Shown piece by piece: positions 1-9,045 of a stretch of DNA of 54,868 bases. Each line of letters starts with the position of its first letter. The stretch's first letter is position 1. The translations under genes and the position numbers were made by a program. Below the pieces are notes generated by a model. The model was not told where the DNA came from, did no database searches, and saw only the letters and a program-made list of their open reading frames with translations. Source of the stretch: Bacteroidota bacterium (lineage in GTDB: Bacteria; Bacteroidota; Bacteroidia; Chitinophagales; Chitinophagaceae); contig JABDGW010000010.1 of assembly GCA_013285855.1 (NCBI GenBank), forward strand, positions 1-54,868, given 5' to 3'.

Positions 1-914
1 GTTTGTGTGCCACCTGAAACAGCAACATTATGTGTTTGCGAAAAAGCCGGATGAACAATTGCATCCTGCCAATCTGTGTTGCCTCCTTTATCAATACTTG
101 AAGGATCGCCTGTTGCTTGTTTCCATTGTGCTGCATTCAATAAATCAAACTTCTTAGCCTGTACATCAAGCGCAACCGAACCATTGTATTCAACAGTTGT
201 TTTTCCTGCTATTCCTTTTTTTGTGTTGATAATGATAACACCGTTAGCACCTCTTGAACCATAAATCGCAGATGCCGAAGCATCTTTCAAAACATTGTAA
301 GAAGCAATATCACCTGCAGGAATATTTGAAAGTTGCGAAGGATTATCCAACGGAGCACCATCCAAAACAATCAAAGGCGCAATGCCGCCGCTGAGTGAGC
401 TTTGTCCTCTTAAAAGAATTACAGGATCCTGGTTTGGATCGCCGCCCGGTTGCTCAACTACAAGTCCTGCAACTTTACCTTGTATTTGTTGAATTGGATT
501 TGCGAGATTGCCTTTATTAAAATCTTTTTCTGAGATATTAGTTATCGCGCCGGTAAGATCTTTTTTCTTCGCGGTTCCATAACCAACCACAACAACATTA
601 TTTAAATTATTTGCCTGTTGATTTAAAACAACTGCAATATTGGTTTTATCTGCAACATTTATTTCCTGCGTTGCAAAGCCAACATAACTTATCACGATTG
701 TATTAGCAGACGATGGCGAGTTGATACTAAATAAACCATTGGCATCTGTTGCTGTTCCGGTTTTAGCACCTTTAATTAAAACACTCGCATTTTGAATTGC
801 ATTTCCGTTTACATCTGTCACTTTTCCTGTAATTACTTTTTGCGCAAAAGAATGATGAATACTAACCATCATTAAAAAAGACAAACCGATTTTTAAGCAA
901 GCACTTCGAAACAT
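1..914 (-). CDS. SusC/RagA-type TonB-dependent outer membrane receptor (partial, N-terminal part)
   Basis: The minus strand stays open from an ATG at 914 to the window edge, giving about 304 codons; the rest of the gene lies beyond base 1. Order of parts: signal peptide (residues 1-24, ending SFA before QKV), a carboxypeptidase-regulatory-like domain (about 25-105), the SusC signature VVVVGYGTAKKKDLTGAI (about 113-130), then the plug domain with GKVAGLVVEQPGGDP and KDASASAIYGSRGANGVI. The family forms the barrel of SusCD complexes that import oligosaccharides or peptides across the outer membrane with TonB energy. The partner SusD would be expected downstream, outside the window. The upstream GMC oxidoreductase and small membrane gene lie on the same strand, so they may be co-regulated. 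Substrate cannot be told from this fragment. Confidence 0.95.
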   Translation of the reverse strand, partial: MFRSACLKIGLSFLMMVSIHHSFAQKVITGKVTDVNGNAIQNASVLIKGAKTGTATDANGLFSINSPSSANTIVISYVGFATQEINVADKTNIAVVLNQQANNLNNVVVVGYGTAKKKDLTGAITNISEKDFNKGNLANPIQQIQGKVAGLVVEQPGGDPNQDPVILLRGQSSLSGGIAPLIVLDGAPLDNPSQLSNIPAGDIASYNVLKDASASAIYGSRGANGVIIINTKKGIAGKTTVEYNGSVALDVQAKKFDLLNAAQWKQATGDPSSIDKGGNTDWQDAIVHPAFSQTHNVAVSGGTQ

Positions 915-944
915 AAATATTGATTTGTTATTCTAATTTGTTTA

Positions 945-1508
945 TTAATAAAACCAATTTCCAGAGATATGTTTAAATCTATCATCTGGTTTATTTTTTC
1001 CATAGAAATAAAAAACTCCATTTGAAACATCCAGCATACCAAATGTTCTATAAAATATTTTATCACTATCTTTTTCAATTAATGAGATGTTTGTGCCTGT
1101 AATAAGGGAGTGAATTTCATTAATCTCATTTAATGTAAAATCTTTAGTTGCAAATGTGTCTAACGTTGGCATTAAATGAACACCATTTTTTTTTGTAGAC
1201 ATTATTTTATTAAGCCCTTTAAGTTTAGTTTGGTTTCTTGAAATAAAAATATAGTATGAGCTTTTGATTAGCAATGGTTCTGCCAGTTGTTCAATAATTA
1301 TAGCAAGGACTACAATAAGTGTCCATGCAATTTTACTCTTTAAAGTATCACTCTTTATAAGAATTATCAGGAAGGAAATAGCTGCTATAACAAATCCGAT
1401 AAGTCCCAAAACATCATAAGTTCCGGTTTCTCTGCCAAAGAATAAGAAACTAAAAATAATTAATCCTATTCCTATAAGTAGTGTAATATGTCGAAATGAA
1501 AATGTCAT
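945..1508 (-). CDS. Hypothetical membrane protein, 187 aa
   Basis: I do not recognise a family. The first 85 residues hold three hydrophobic segments (about 7-24, 33-50 and 61-79). A soluble tail of about 100 residues follows, ending GNWFY. The start codon overlaps the stop of the upstream GMC oxidoreductase by one base (TAATG), which points to translational coupling and to real expression. In other Bacteroidota the GMC subunit is often paired with a small gluconate-2-dehydrogenase subunit 3. This protein sits in that place but shows no Tat signal or similarity I can see. Real gene: likely; function: unknown. Confidence 0.7.
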   Translation of the reverse strand: MTFSFRHITLLIGIGLIIFSFLFFGRETGTYDVLGLIGFVIAAISFLIILIKSDTLKSKIAWTLIVVLAIIIEQLAEPLLIKSSYYIFISRNQTKLKGLNKIMSTKKNGVHLMPTLDTFATKDFTLNEINEIHSLITGTNISLIEKDSDKIFYRTFGMLDVSNGVFYFYGKNKPDDRFKHISGNWFY

Positions 1509-3238
1509 TATAAATTTCCTTTTTTCATTTCATCAATCGCATAATTTGCAGCACGTGCAGTTAATGCCATATATAAAATAGATGGTGTTTGATTTCCCGT
1601 ACTTGTCATGCAAGCACCATCCGTTACAAAAACATTTTTACACGCATGCAATTGATTCCATTTATTCAGCATAGAATTTTTTGGATCGTTGCCCATTCTA
1701 CATCCGCCCATTTCATGAATATCTAAACCCGGCGCCTGTCCTGTATCTTCCGTTTCAATATCATCAAAGCCCGCTTTGTCAAACATTTCCGATGTCTGTT
1801 CAAAAAAATCCTGCAATAATTTTTCATCATTATCATCGTAATCAACAGCAGTAATTAATTGCGGAATTCCCCACTGATCTTTTTTATCACTGCTTAATCG
1901 CACATGATTTTTTTCTTTCAAAATTGTTTCACCTTGCAGGTATGCATACATCTGCCACGGCCCAGGTTCAGTTAATGCGTCTTTATAATTGTCGCCGATT
2001 TGTTCAGACAGATTATCACCATCAATGCGGTCACGTGTAGCGCCTAAAAATGTCGAAAAGCCGCCAACATAATTTGTATCTTGTTTATGCAGGTTGCGAT
2101 AATTTGGAATAATAGAATCTGTAGGATTTCGTCCATAATAATATTTATCAGCAAAATCATCTGTACTGCAATTCACCCAACCACGATAATTCTGAAAGCC
2201 AACAAATTTTCCAAGTACACCACTATCATTTCCCAAACCGTTTGGAAAACGATTCGATGTTGAATTCAACAAGATCAAATTGCTGTTTAATGCACTTGCA
2301 TTTACAAAAATGATGCGTGCAAAATATTCAGTTACGTGTTTTGTATTTGTATCAATGATGCGAACACCGGTTGCTTTGTTTTTTTGTTCATCATAAATAA
2401 TTGAATGCACAACAGAGAACGGCCGAATAGTTAAGTTACCTGTTTTTTCCGCCCATGGAAGTGTTGAAGAATTTGAACTGAAATAACCACCAAACGGACA
2501 ACCACGCATGCACATATTTCTTGCCATGCATTTTATTCTGCCTTGATCAATTTGTATTTGTTGTGGTTGCGTAATATGCGCAAACCTTGCATGAACAAGA
2601 TAACGGTCTTTATAATTTTTTGCGATGCTGTCTTTTAAATGTTGCTCTATGCAAGTCAAATCAAATGGCGGTAAAAATTCACCGTCAGGCATTGATTCAA
2701 TTCCTTCTTTTGTTCCACAAACACCAATAAATTTTTCAACATGAGAATACCAAGGCGAAATATCATCGTAACGAATCGGCCAATCCAAACCATAACCATA
2801 TTTTAAAGGTGCGGCAAATTCAAAATTGCTCCAGCGTTGACAAGCTCTTCCCCATGTTAAAGATTTGCCGCCAACCTGATAACCGCGAATCCAAGTAAAA
2901 GGTTTTTCCTGTATATAAGGATGATCTGCATCTTTTATAAAGAAATGCGCATTGGCTTCACCGTAATCCGGCGCCTGGCTGATAACAGGATTTTGTTTCA
3001 GCATTTTTCTTGTTGGTTCACCGCGGTGTTCAAATTCCCAAGGCGCTAAAGTTGCTGTTGGATAATCTTTAATATGCTTTACATCTCTGCCACGTTCAAG
3101 CACCAACGTTTTTAAACCATGTTCACATAATTCTTTTGCAGCCCAGCCGCCACTTATACCACTGCCAATCACAATTGCATCATATGTATTTTTATCAATG
3201 CCTTTGGAATTAATATTTACGCGTGTTGAATCGGGCAT
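1508..3238 (-). CDS. GMC-family FAD oxidoreductase (glucose/glycoside dehydrogenase-like)
   Basis: FAD-dependent dehydrogenase of the glucose-methanol-choline family, COG2303 type. The dinucleotide-binding motif GSGISGGWAAKEL is near residue 25. The C-terminal GMC half holds HEMGGCRMG and the closing GNQTPSILYMALTARAA. A Cys cluster (CMRGCPFGGYFS) sits near residue 240. The open frame extends to a TTG at 3271, but the ATG at 3238 (MPDSTRVNIN) gives the usual short lead-in, so I chose it; about 576 aa. Relatives oxidise sugars or glycosides at C3 and often lie next to DUF1080 hydrolases, as here, where the DUF1080 gene is divergently transcribed. That fits a 3-keto-glycoside route (inference). 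No Tat signal is visible, so export would need a partner. Confidence 0.88.
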   Translation of the reverse strand: MPDSTRVNINSKGIDKNTYDAIVIGSGISGGWAAKELCEHGLKTLVLERGRDVKHIKDYPTATLAPWEFEHRGEPTRKMLKQNPVISQAPDYGEANAHFFIKDADHPYIQEKPFTWIRGYQVGGKSLTWGRACQRWSNFEFAAPLKYGYGLDWPIRYDDISPWYSHVEKFIGVCGTKEGIESMPDGEFLPPFDLTCIEQHLKDSIAKNYKDRYLVHARFAHITQPQQIQIDQGRIKCMARNMCMRGCPFGGYFSSNSSTLPWAEKTGNLTIRPFSVVHSIIYDEQKNKATGVRIIDTNTKHVTEYFARIIFVNASALNSNLILLNSTSNRFPNGLGNDSGVLGKFVGFQNYRGWVNCSTDDFADKYYYGRNPTDSIIPNYRNLHKQDTNYVGGFSTFLGATRDRIDGDNLSEQIGDNYKDALTEPGPWQMYAYLQGETILKEKNHVRLSSDKKDQWGIPQLITAVDYDDNDEKLLQDFFEQTSEMFDKAGFDDIETEDTGQAPGLDIHEMGGCRMGNDPKNSMLNKWNQLHACKNVFVTDGACMTSTGNQTPSILYMALTARAANYAIDEMKKGNL

Positions 3239-3366
3239 ATAGTGTACAACTTCAAATGGGCAATCAAGCAAACTTAGAACTACAGCAGTTTAAAAAAATT
3301 AATGGCAATTAAACACAAATTATAATTTTAAAGCAGATTGATTGCTTAAAAATTTAAATCGCAATA

Positions 3367-4104
3367 ATGAAATACGCTCTTTTATTAATTATTCCTATCA
3401 TCACATTCATTGTTTCAAATAAAATAACAGACTCTAAATTTTCAATTTCAAATACCAGTAAACAACCGCAACCAGATACTGGCTGGATATCTTTATTCAA
3501 CGGTAAAACTTTTTCCGGCTGGCATACTTACGGTAAATCTTTTGTGACTTCAGCATGGAAAATAGATAACGGCGAATTACATCTTGATGCTTCAAAACTT
3601 GATGAAGATGGTAATACAATTAATGGAGGCGATTTAATAACAGATGATGTGTATTCAAATTTTGATTTAAAATATGAATGGAAAATTTCTAAAGGTGGCA
3701 ACAGCGGTGTAAAATTTTTTGTACAGGAAGACACCGGAAAATATGATGGAGCAATTGGTTTAGAGATGCAGGTTGTTGATGATGTAAATCATGAAGACGG
3801 CAGAACACCAAAGTATCGTGCAGGAAGTTTGTATGATCTAATTGCACCAGCTAAGAACGTTACAAAACCTTTTGGAGAATGGAATTATGCGGAAATAATT
3901 TGCAATAATAGTGTGCTTGAATTTTATTTGAACGGAACTAAAATAGTTGAAACAACTTTATGGAACGACAACTGGAAAAAGATGATCGCTCACAGCAAAT
4001 ACAAACACATGAAAGACTGGGGCACATTTAAAAGCGGACATATTGCTTTGCAGGATCATGGGTTTGATGTTTGGTATAGAAATATCATGATAGAGAAATT
4101 ATAG
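3367..4104 (+). CDS. DUF1080 / 3-keto-disaccharide hydrolase domain protein
   Basis: Exported protein of 245 aa with an N-terminal hydrophobic signal (residues 1-17) and one DUF1080 domain (PF06439, concanavalin-like fold). Typical family text is visible: GWISLFNGKTFSGWHTYG near residue 40, FDLKYEWKISKGGNSGVKFF near 100, GLEMQVVDD near 130, and the ending HIALQDHGFDVWYRNIMIEKL. Family members cleave 3-keto-glycosides made by GMC or Gfo/Idh dehydrogenases. The divergent neighbour is such a GMC enzyme, with 128 bp between the two starts, so a shared promoter region is likely. No lipobox Cys is evident, so a periplasmic location is more likely than a lipoprotein. Confidence 0.9.
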   Translation: MKYALLLIIPIITFIVSNKITDSKFSISNTSKQPQPDTGWISLFNGKTFSGWHTYGKSFVTSAWKIDNGELHLDASKLDEDGNTINGGDLITDDVYSNFDLKYEWKISKGGNSGVKFFVQEDTGKYDGAIGLEMQVVDDVNHEDGRTPKYRAGSLYDLIAPAKNVTKPFGEWNYAEIICNNSVLEFYLNGTKIVETTLWNDNWKKMIAHSKYKHMKDWGTFKSGHIALQDHGFDVWYRNIMIEKL

Positions 4105-4150
4105 AAAATTTACTATAATACTTTTCAGATATTCTTCTGCCTTAAAAAAG

Positions 4151-4164
4151 AGCTTGGCCAAGCT
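4151..4164. promoter_or_regulatory. Perfect 14-bp palindrome, possible operator
   Basis: AGCTTGGCCAAGCT reads the same on both strands. It lies in the 183-bp gap between the DUF1080 gene and the sugar permease. It has no loop and no T run after it, so it looks more like a dimeric repressor site upstream of the permease-kinase-GH2 operon than a terminator. No regulator gene is adjacent, so this is tentative. Confidence 0.25.
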
Positions 4165-4287
4165 TTAATCAGGTATATTGACATGCGAATATATTATTTA
4201 AAAAAAAATTATATTGGTTCCTGATAATTAAAATAAATTCACCAAGGCCTGTTAACTTGTGCATTCAATTTACTGCTTACTATTCAT

Positions 4288-5529
4288 ATGAAACGCAACT
4301 ATTACATTGTAGCACTCATCATGCTCGTATTCTTTGTAATTTCTTTAATTACAAACGCGATTGGTCCGCTTATTCCGGACATCATTAAAGATTTTAATCT
4401 CAGCCTTACATTAGTTGCATTGCTGCCGTTTGCATTTTTTATTGCTTACGGAGTAATGTCAATTCCATCAGGAATACTGATAGAAAAATATAATGAAAAA
4501 AAAATGATGATCGCAGCATTTATTATTGCTTTCATTGGCTCTTTATTATTAGCGTTGTTTCCTAATTATCTTACTGCTATTTTATCCCTTTTTATAATCG
4601 GGTGTGGTTTCGCTATGCTTCAGGTTATTATTAATCCTTTATTGCGAACTGCCGGTGGCGAAGAACATTATGCATTTAACTCTGTGCTTGCACAACTGAT
4701 ATTCGGGCTTGCATCTTTTTTAAGCCCGTTAGTATATTCTTATTTAGTATTGAATTTAAAAAATAATAACAATGCAGTTTCAGCATTTCATTCAATCGTT
4801 CCCGGTAATCTTCCATGGATCTCTTTATACTGGCTATTTGCAGTTATTTGTTTATTAATGGTTTTGGTGATTGCATTTTCAAAATTCCCAAAAGTTGAAT
4901 TAAGCAATGAAGAAAAAGCAGGTGCATTGAAAACACATATTATGTTGTTCAAAAATCCTACAGTTGTTTTGTTTTTTATTGGAATCATTTGTTATGTAGG
5001 AACAGAACAGGGTACAGCTAACTGGATGTCGCAATTTTTATCAACATATCATGGTTATGATCCGCAAACAACCGGCGCAAAGGAAGTGGCGTATTTCTGG
5101 GGATTAATGACAGCCGGTGGAGTACTTGGTTTATTTTTATTAAAAGTGATGGACAGCCGCAAGGTGCTTATCTACTTTACTATTATTGCACTTGCATTTT
5201 TAACTGCTGCACTGTTTGGTTCAGCAAAAATTTCTCTTATTGCTTTTCCGTGGATTGGCTTTTTTGCATCTGTGATGTACCCGGTAATTTTCTCACTTGC
5301 ATTAAATTCTGTTAGAGAACATCATGGTTCGTTTTCAGGCATATTGGTAACAGGTATAATCGGCGGTGCAATCGTTCCTTTAATCATTGGCTGGGTTGGC
5401 GATAAATTAGGCTTGCGCAGTGGTATGTTGTTTTTATATATCACAATGGGTTTTATTTTAAGTATTGGTTTCTGGGCAAAACCTATCATCACCAACAAAA
5501 CTATTTTTGATAAAAAGGAAACTTTATAA
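4288..5529 (+). CDS. Sugar MFS transporter (FHS/FucP-like), probable amino-sugar permease
   Basis: Inner-membrane major facilitator protein of 413 aa with about 12 hydrophobic helices. The loop after helix 2 (PSGILIEKYNEKKMM) matches the family's GxLxDrxGrk motif. The helix 4 region GCGFAMLQVIINPLLR is typical of the fucose/glucose/GlcNAc:H+ symporter branch. It shares one base with the following ROK kinase (TAATG) and is 16 genes-bases apart from nothing else: the kinase is then followed 15 bp later by an exo-glucosaminidase, so the three form one operon. That context suggests glucosamine or a related amino sugar as substrate (inference). Confidence 0.88.
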   Translation: MKRNYYIVALIMLVFFVISLITNAIGPLIPDIIKDFNLSLTLVALLPFAFFIAYGVMSIPSGILIEKYNEKKMMIAAFIIAFIGSLLLALFPNYLTAILSLFIIGCGFAMLQVIINPLLRTAGGEEHYAFNSVLAQLIFGLASFLSPLVYSYLVLNLKNNNNAVSAFHSIVPGNLPWISLYWLFAVICLLMVLVIAFSKFPKVELSNEEKAGALKTHIMLFKNPTVVLFFIGIICYVGTEQGTANWMSQFLSTYHGYDPQTTGAKEVAYFWGLMTAGGVLGLFLLKVMDSRKVLIYFTIIALAFLTAALFGSAKISLIAFPWIGFFASVMYPVIFSLALNSVREHHGSFSGILVTGIIGGAIVPLIIGWVGDKLGLRSGMLFLYITMGFILSIGFWAKPIITNKTIFDKKETL

Positions 5530-6383
5530 TGATGGCTGCAAAAAAAATTATTGGTATTGATTTAGGTGCAACCAATCTTCGTGGCGCCTGTGTAAGTGAA
5601 AATAATATTTCAGAAATACAATCTCAACGCATTAAAAGTAATGGCACAGTGAGCGAGGTTTTGGATGATGTATTTGCTTTAACAGATACTTTGATTGATG
5701 ATAATGTAAAAGCCATTGGCATCGGTGTGCCGGGTGTTGTTGATATTGAAGAAGGCATTGTGTATGATGTGATATACATTCCTTCATGGAAAGAAGTGCA
5801 TTTAAAAAAATATATGGAACAGCGCTATAATGTTCCTGTTTTTGTAAACAATGATGCTAATTGTTTTGCTTTGGGTGAATATCATTTTGGCAAAGGCAAA
5901 GGTTATAATTCAATGGTTGGATTAACGGTTGGGACCGGAGTGGGTGCCGGTATCATCATCAATAAAAAATTATATCCCGGGCATAATTGCGGTGCCGGTG
6001 AATTTGGAACTGTAGATTATCTCGATAAGATATATGAGTATTATTGCAGCGGTTCTTTTTTTAAAAATGTATATGGATTAGAAGGTGAATTTGTTTTTGA
6101 ACAGGCAAAACAACAAGATGCTCAGGCTTTGAAATTATATGATGAGTTAGGTGAACATTTAGGTAATTGCATTAAGATGATTATGTACACGTATGATCCG
6201 CAATTGATCATTCTTGGTGGTTCTGTTAGACATGCTTACGAATATTTTCAGGAAGCCATGTGGAAACGTATTAAAACATGTGTGTTCACAAAATCTGCAG
6301 AACGTTTAATAATTGAAACATCGTCATTACATAACAGCGGCATACTTGGTGCTGCAGCATTATATTATGATGCAGGGAAATAA
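5529..6383 (+). CDS. ROK-family sugar kinase
   Basis: 284 aa. The ASKHA phosphate-binding loop GIDLGATNLRG is near residue 8. The catalytic-base segment VFVNNDANCFALGEYHFGKG is near residue 105, and GLTVGTGVGAGIIIN near 132. The family normally has GHxxxxxxGxxCxCGxxGCxE for structural zinc. Here the region reads GHNCGAGEFGTVDYL, so the CxCGxxGC zinc cluster is missing. The start overlaps the permease stop by one base; the second codon is also ATG, so either Met could initiate. The product would phosphorylate the imported sugar in the cytoplasm. With a glucosaminidase and a GlcN-6-P deaminase beside it, glucosamine is the best candidate substrate (inference). Confidence 0.88.
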   Translation: MMAAKKIIGIDLGATNLRGACVSENNISEIQSQRIKSNGTVSEVLDDVFALTDTLIDDNVKAIGIGVPGVVDIEEGIVYDVIYIPSWKEVHLKKYMEQRYNVPVFVNNDANCFALGEYHFGKGKGYNSMVGLTVGTGVGAGIIINKKLYPGHNCGAGEFGTVDYLDKIYEYYCSGSFFKNVYGLEGEFVFEQAKQQDAQALKLYDELGEHLGNCIKMIMYTYDPQLIILGGSVRHAYEYFQEAMWKRIKTCVFTKSAERLIIETSSLHNSGILGAAALYYDAGK

Positions 6384-6398
6384 TATTAATCAGGCTAT

Positions 6399-9041
6399 AT
6401 GAGAAAATTTTTATTGGTTTTTCTGCTGCTGAATCTGTTTCAAAATTCTTTCAGCCAAAGCAAAACAGAAAATTTCAGCATGATCTTACATGATGACTGG
6501 CGCATGCAATCATCACTTACTGATGTTTCAAAAGGCGATCAAATTTCAACGGCTGATTTTTCAGTGAAAAACTGGTATTCAATTACAGTTCCTTCAACCA
6601 TTATTGCAGGATTACTTGCCAATCACGAATATAATTTCGATCCTTTTTATGCAACTAATTTTGAAAAACTTGCTGATAAAAGATTAAGCCATACATGGTG
6701 GTTCAGGAAAGAATTCAGTTTGCCGGCTTCAGAAAAAAATAAAAATGTTGTGCTTAAACTGCATGGTATAAATTATAAAGCAAACGTTTGGCTGAACGGA
6801 ATGCTGATCGCTGATTCAATGCAGATAAAAGGTCCGTTTAGAATTATTGATCTTGATATTACCAAAGCCTTTCATTATAATGAAACCAATATTTTAGCAA
6901 TTGAAATTCTGCGTCCATTCAATCCCAACAAACAGGATGGTGATCTTGCAATTGATTACGCAGACTGGATTCATTATCCTCCGGATTATAACGGCGGCAT
7001 TGTAAACAATGTTGAAATAAAAACATACAATAAGGTTGGCGTTGAATATCCACTGGTCACAACACATTTTGATTTGCCCTCATTAAACATTGCGCATTTA
7101 AATGTGTATGCAATCGTTACCAATTATACAAACAGTGAACAGGATGTAATTATCAAAGGAAAAATAAATACTGATATCAGCTTTGAACAAAAAATTCATC
7201 TCTTGCCAAATGAAAAAAAACAAATCAGTTTTAATGCAAGTGATTATAAACAGCTTGATATAGAGAATCCGAAAATCTGGTGGCCGTGGCAATATGGTGA
7301 ACAGAATTTAAACCAAATCGAGTTGTCTTGCGTTGTAGATGATTCAATAAGTAATTCAGTTGCAGAAAATTTTGGTATTCGCGAAATAACATCAAAGTTT
7401 ATTAATAATGCATCAAGAGAATTTATTATAAATGGAAAACAAATCATGCTGCGTGGTGCTGCATGGTCACCGGATATTTTTCAGCGGCATTCAGCGCAAA
7501 GACAGGAACAGGAATTAAAACTGGTGCGTGATATGAACATGAATATTGTACGGAGTGAAGGCAAGTTTGAAGATGATAATTTTTATGACCTGTGCGATAA
7601 ATATGGCTTGCTTGTTATGACCGGGTGGATGTGTTGCGGTGCGTGGCAATATCCTGAAAACTGGAATAAAACAGAACGTGCCCTTGCCATGTCTTCAGAT
7701 AGCAGCATGATACTTTGGTTACGCAATAAAGCATGTGTTATGGTTTGGCTGAATGGCAGCGATATGCCGCCGCGTGATACAAGTGTTGAAAAAAATTATT
7801 TAAGTATAGAAGATGAACTGCATTGGCAAAACCCGCTTCTATCAACGGCTGATGCAAGCAAATCAAAAGTTTCCGGTTTTAGCGGTGTAAAAATGAATGG
7901 ACCTTATGATTGGGTGCCGCCTATTTATTGGGAAACCGATTCAACTGAATATGGCGGAGCATGGAGTTTTGCTACAGAAATTTCGCCCGGTCCTTCCATT
8001 CCTCCATATGAAAGTTTGATGAAGTTTATTCCTGAAGATTCCATTACAAATACTAATACAGATTGGCTATACCACGCCGGTACAATGGAGTTTGGCAATA
8101 CAAAAATTTTTGACAATGCACTAAATGCACGATATGGAGGATCTTCAGACATACATCAATACCTTGCCAAAGCGCAGTTGCAGAATTATGAAGCACATCG
8201 TGCCATGATGGAAGCTTATGGCTTGCACAAGTATAATACAGCAACCGGTGTTGTTCAATGGATGTTAGCCAATCCGTGGCCAAGTTTGATATGGCATACT
8301 TATGATTATTATCTCTATCCTGCAGGCACTTATTTCGGAATGAAAAAATCAATGGAACCACTGCATGTAATGTATTCTTATAAATCTAATGAAGTTGACA
8401 TTATAAATTCCTTACTACAAAAATTTTCAACCTTAACTGTAAAAGCTGATGTATATAATTTAGATGGAAGCAACAAATATTCAAACACAATTACAACAAG
8501 TGTGAATGAAGACAGCATTCAAACATGTTTTGTTATTCCGCAGATAAACGGTTTGTCTGATGTTTATTTTTTAAGACTTGAACTAAAAAATGCAGAACAG
8601 CAAACAAAAAGTATCAACTGGTATTGGTTATCTAAGAAAGATGATAAACTCAACTGGAAAAAATCAGAATGGTTTTATACACCGCAATCTTTTTTTGCTG
8701 ATTATTCCGCTTTGCAAAGCATGCCTGCTACAACGCTTAGTGTTTCCTCATCAACAAATAAAAAACAAACAGAAACTTCACACACAATTACTGTTACAAA
8801 CACAGGTAAAGCAGTTGCGTTTTTTGTTCATATCCGCACATTAAAAAAGAAGGATAGTGATGATATTTTGCCCGTTATTTTTTCTGACAATTATATATCT
8901 CTTGCTCCAGGCGAAAGCAGGGTTATTGAATGCAGTTATCTAAATACAGATGCAGAAAATACTTCGCCCTTTATATTAGTCAGCGGTTGGAATGTTGATG
9001 CGAAGAATAGCAAGGCTGGTAACGATGCAGGGTTTGAATAA
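6399..9041 (+). CDS. GH2 exo-beta-D-glucosaminidase (CsxA-like)
   Basis: Exported glycoside hydrolase of 880 aa with a signal peptide (residues 1-20, ending SFSQ). It has a GH2 sugar-binding domain with the GINYKANVWLNG motif near residue 130, a TIM barrel from about 330, and C-terminal beta domains. The likely acid/base is Asp455 in WLNGSDMPP, and the likely nucleophile is Glu527 in ATEISPGPSIPP. In the characterised enzyme CsxA these residues are Asp469 and Glu541, also 72 apart. The Asp in place of Glu separates this subgroup from beta-mannosidases and galactosidases. It would release glucosamine from chitosan oligomers in the periplasm, feeding the upstream permease and kinase. A beta-mannosidase call is the main alternative. 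Confidence 0.85.
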   Translation: MRKFLLVFLLLNLFQNSFSQSKTENFSMILHDDWRMQSSLTDVSKGDQISTADFSVKNWYSITVPSTIIAGLLANHEYNFDPFYATNFEKLADKRLSHTWWFRKEFSLPASEKNKNVVLKLHGINYKANVWLNGMLIADSMQIKGPFRIIDLDITKAFHYNETNILAIEILRPFNPNKQDGDLAIDYADWIHYPPDYNGGIVNNVEIKTYNKVGVEYPLVTTHFDLPSLNIAHLNVYAIVTNYTNSEQDVIIKGKINTDISFEQKIHLLPNEKKQISFNASDYKQLDIENPKIWWPWQYGEQNLNQIELSCVVDDSISNSVAENFGIREITSKFINNASREFIINGKQIMLRGAAWSPDIFQRHSAQRQEQELKLVRDMNMNIVRSEGKFEDDNFYDLCDKYGLLVMTGWMCCGAWQYPENWNKTERALAMSSDSSMILWLRNKACVMVWLNGSDMPPRDTSVEKNYLSIEDELHWQNPLLSTADASKSKVSGFSGVKMNGPYDWVPPIYWETDSTEYGGAWSFATEISPGPSIPPYESLMKFIPEDSITNTNTDWLYHAGTMEFGNTKIFDNALNARYGGSSDIHQYLAKAQLQNYEAHRAMMEAYGLHKYNTATGVVQWMLANPWPSLIWHTYDYYLYPAGTYFGMKKSMEPLHVMYSYKSNEVDIINSLLQKFSTLTVKADVYNLDGSNKYSNTITTSVNEDSIQTCFVIPQINGLSDVYFLRLELKNAEQQTKSINWYWLSKKDDKLNWKKSEWFYTPQSFFADYSALQSMPATTLSVSSSTNKKQTETSHTITVTNTGKAVAFFVHIRTLKKKDSDDILPVIFSDNYISLAPGESRVIECSYLNTDAENTSPFILVSGWNVDAKNSKAGNDAGFE

Positions 9042-9045
9042 TCAA

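Noticed and set aside
3300..3366. Imperfect inverted repeat around 3330-3352 (TTTAAAGCA and TGCTTAAA) before the DUF1080 gene
   Set aside because: It needs a one-base bulge in an AT-rich area where such matches are common; too weak to list as an operator.
8590..8844. 84-codon frame within the GH2 gene and similar frames within other genes
   Set aside because: It overlaps a well-supported coding frame fully, with low-complexity composition and no leader; such frames are shadows.
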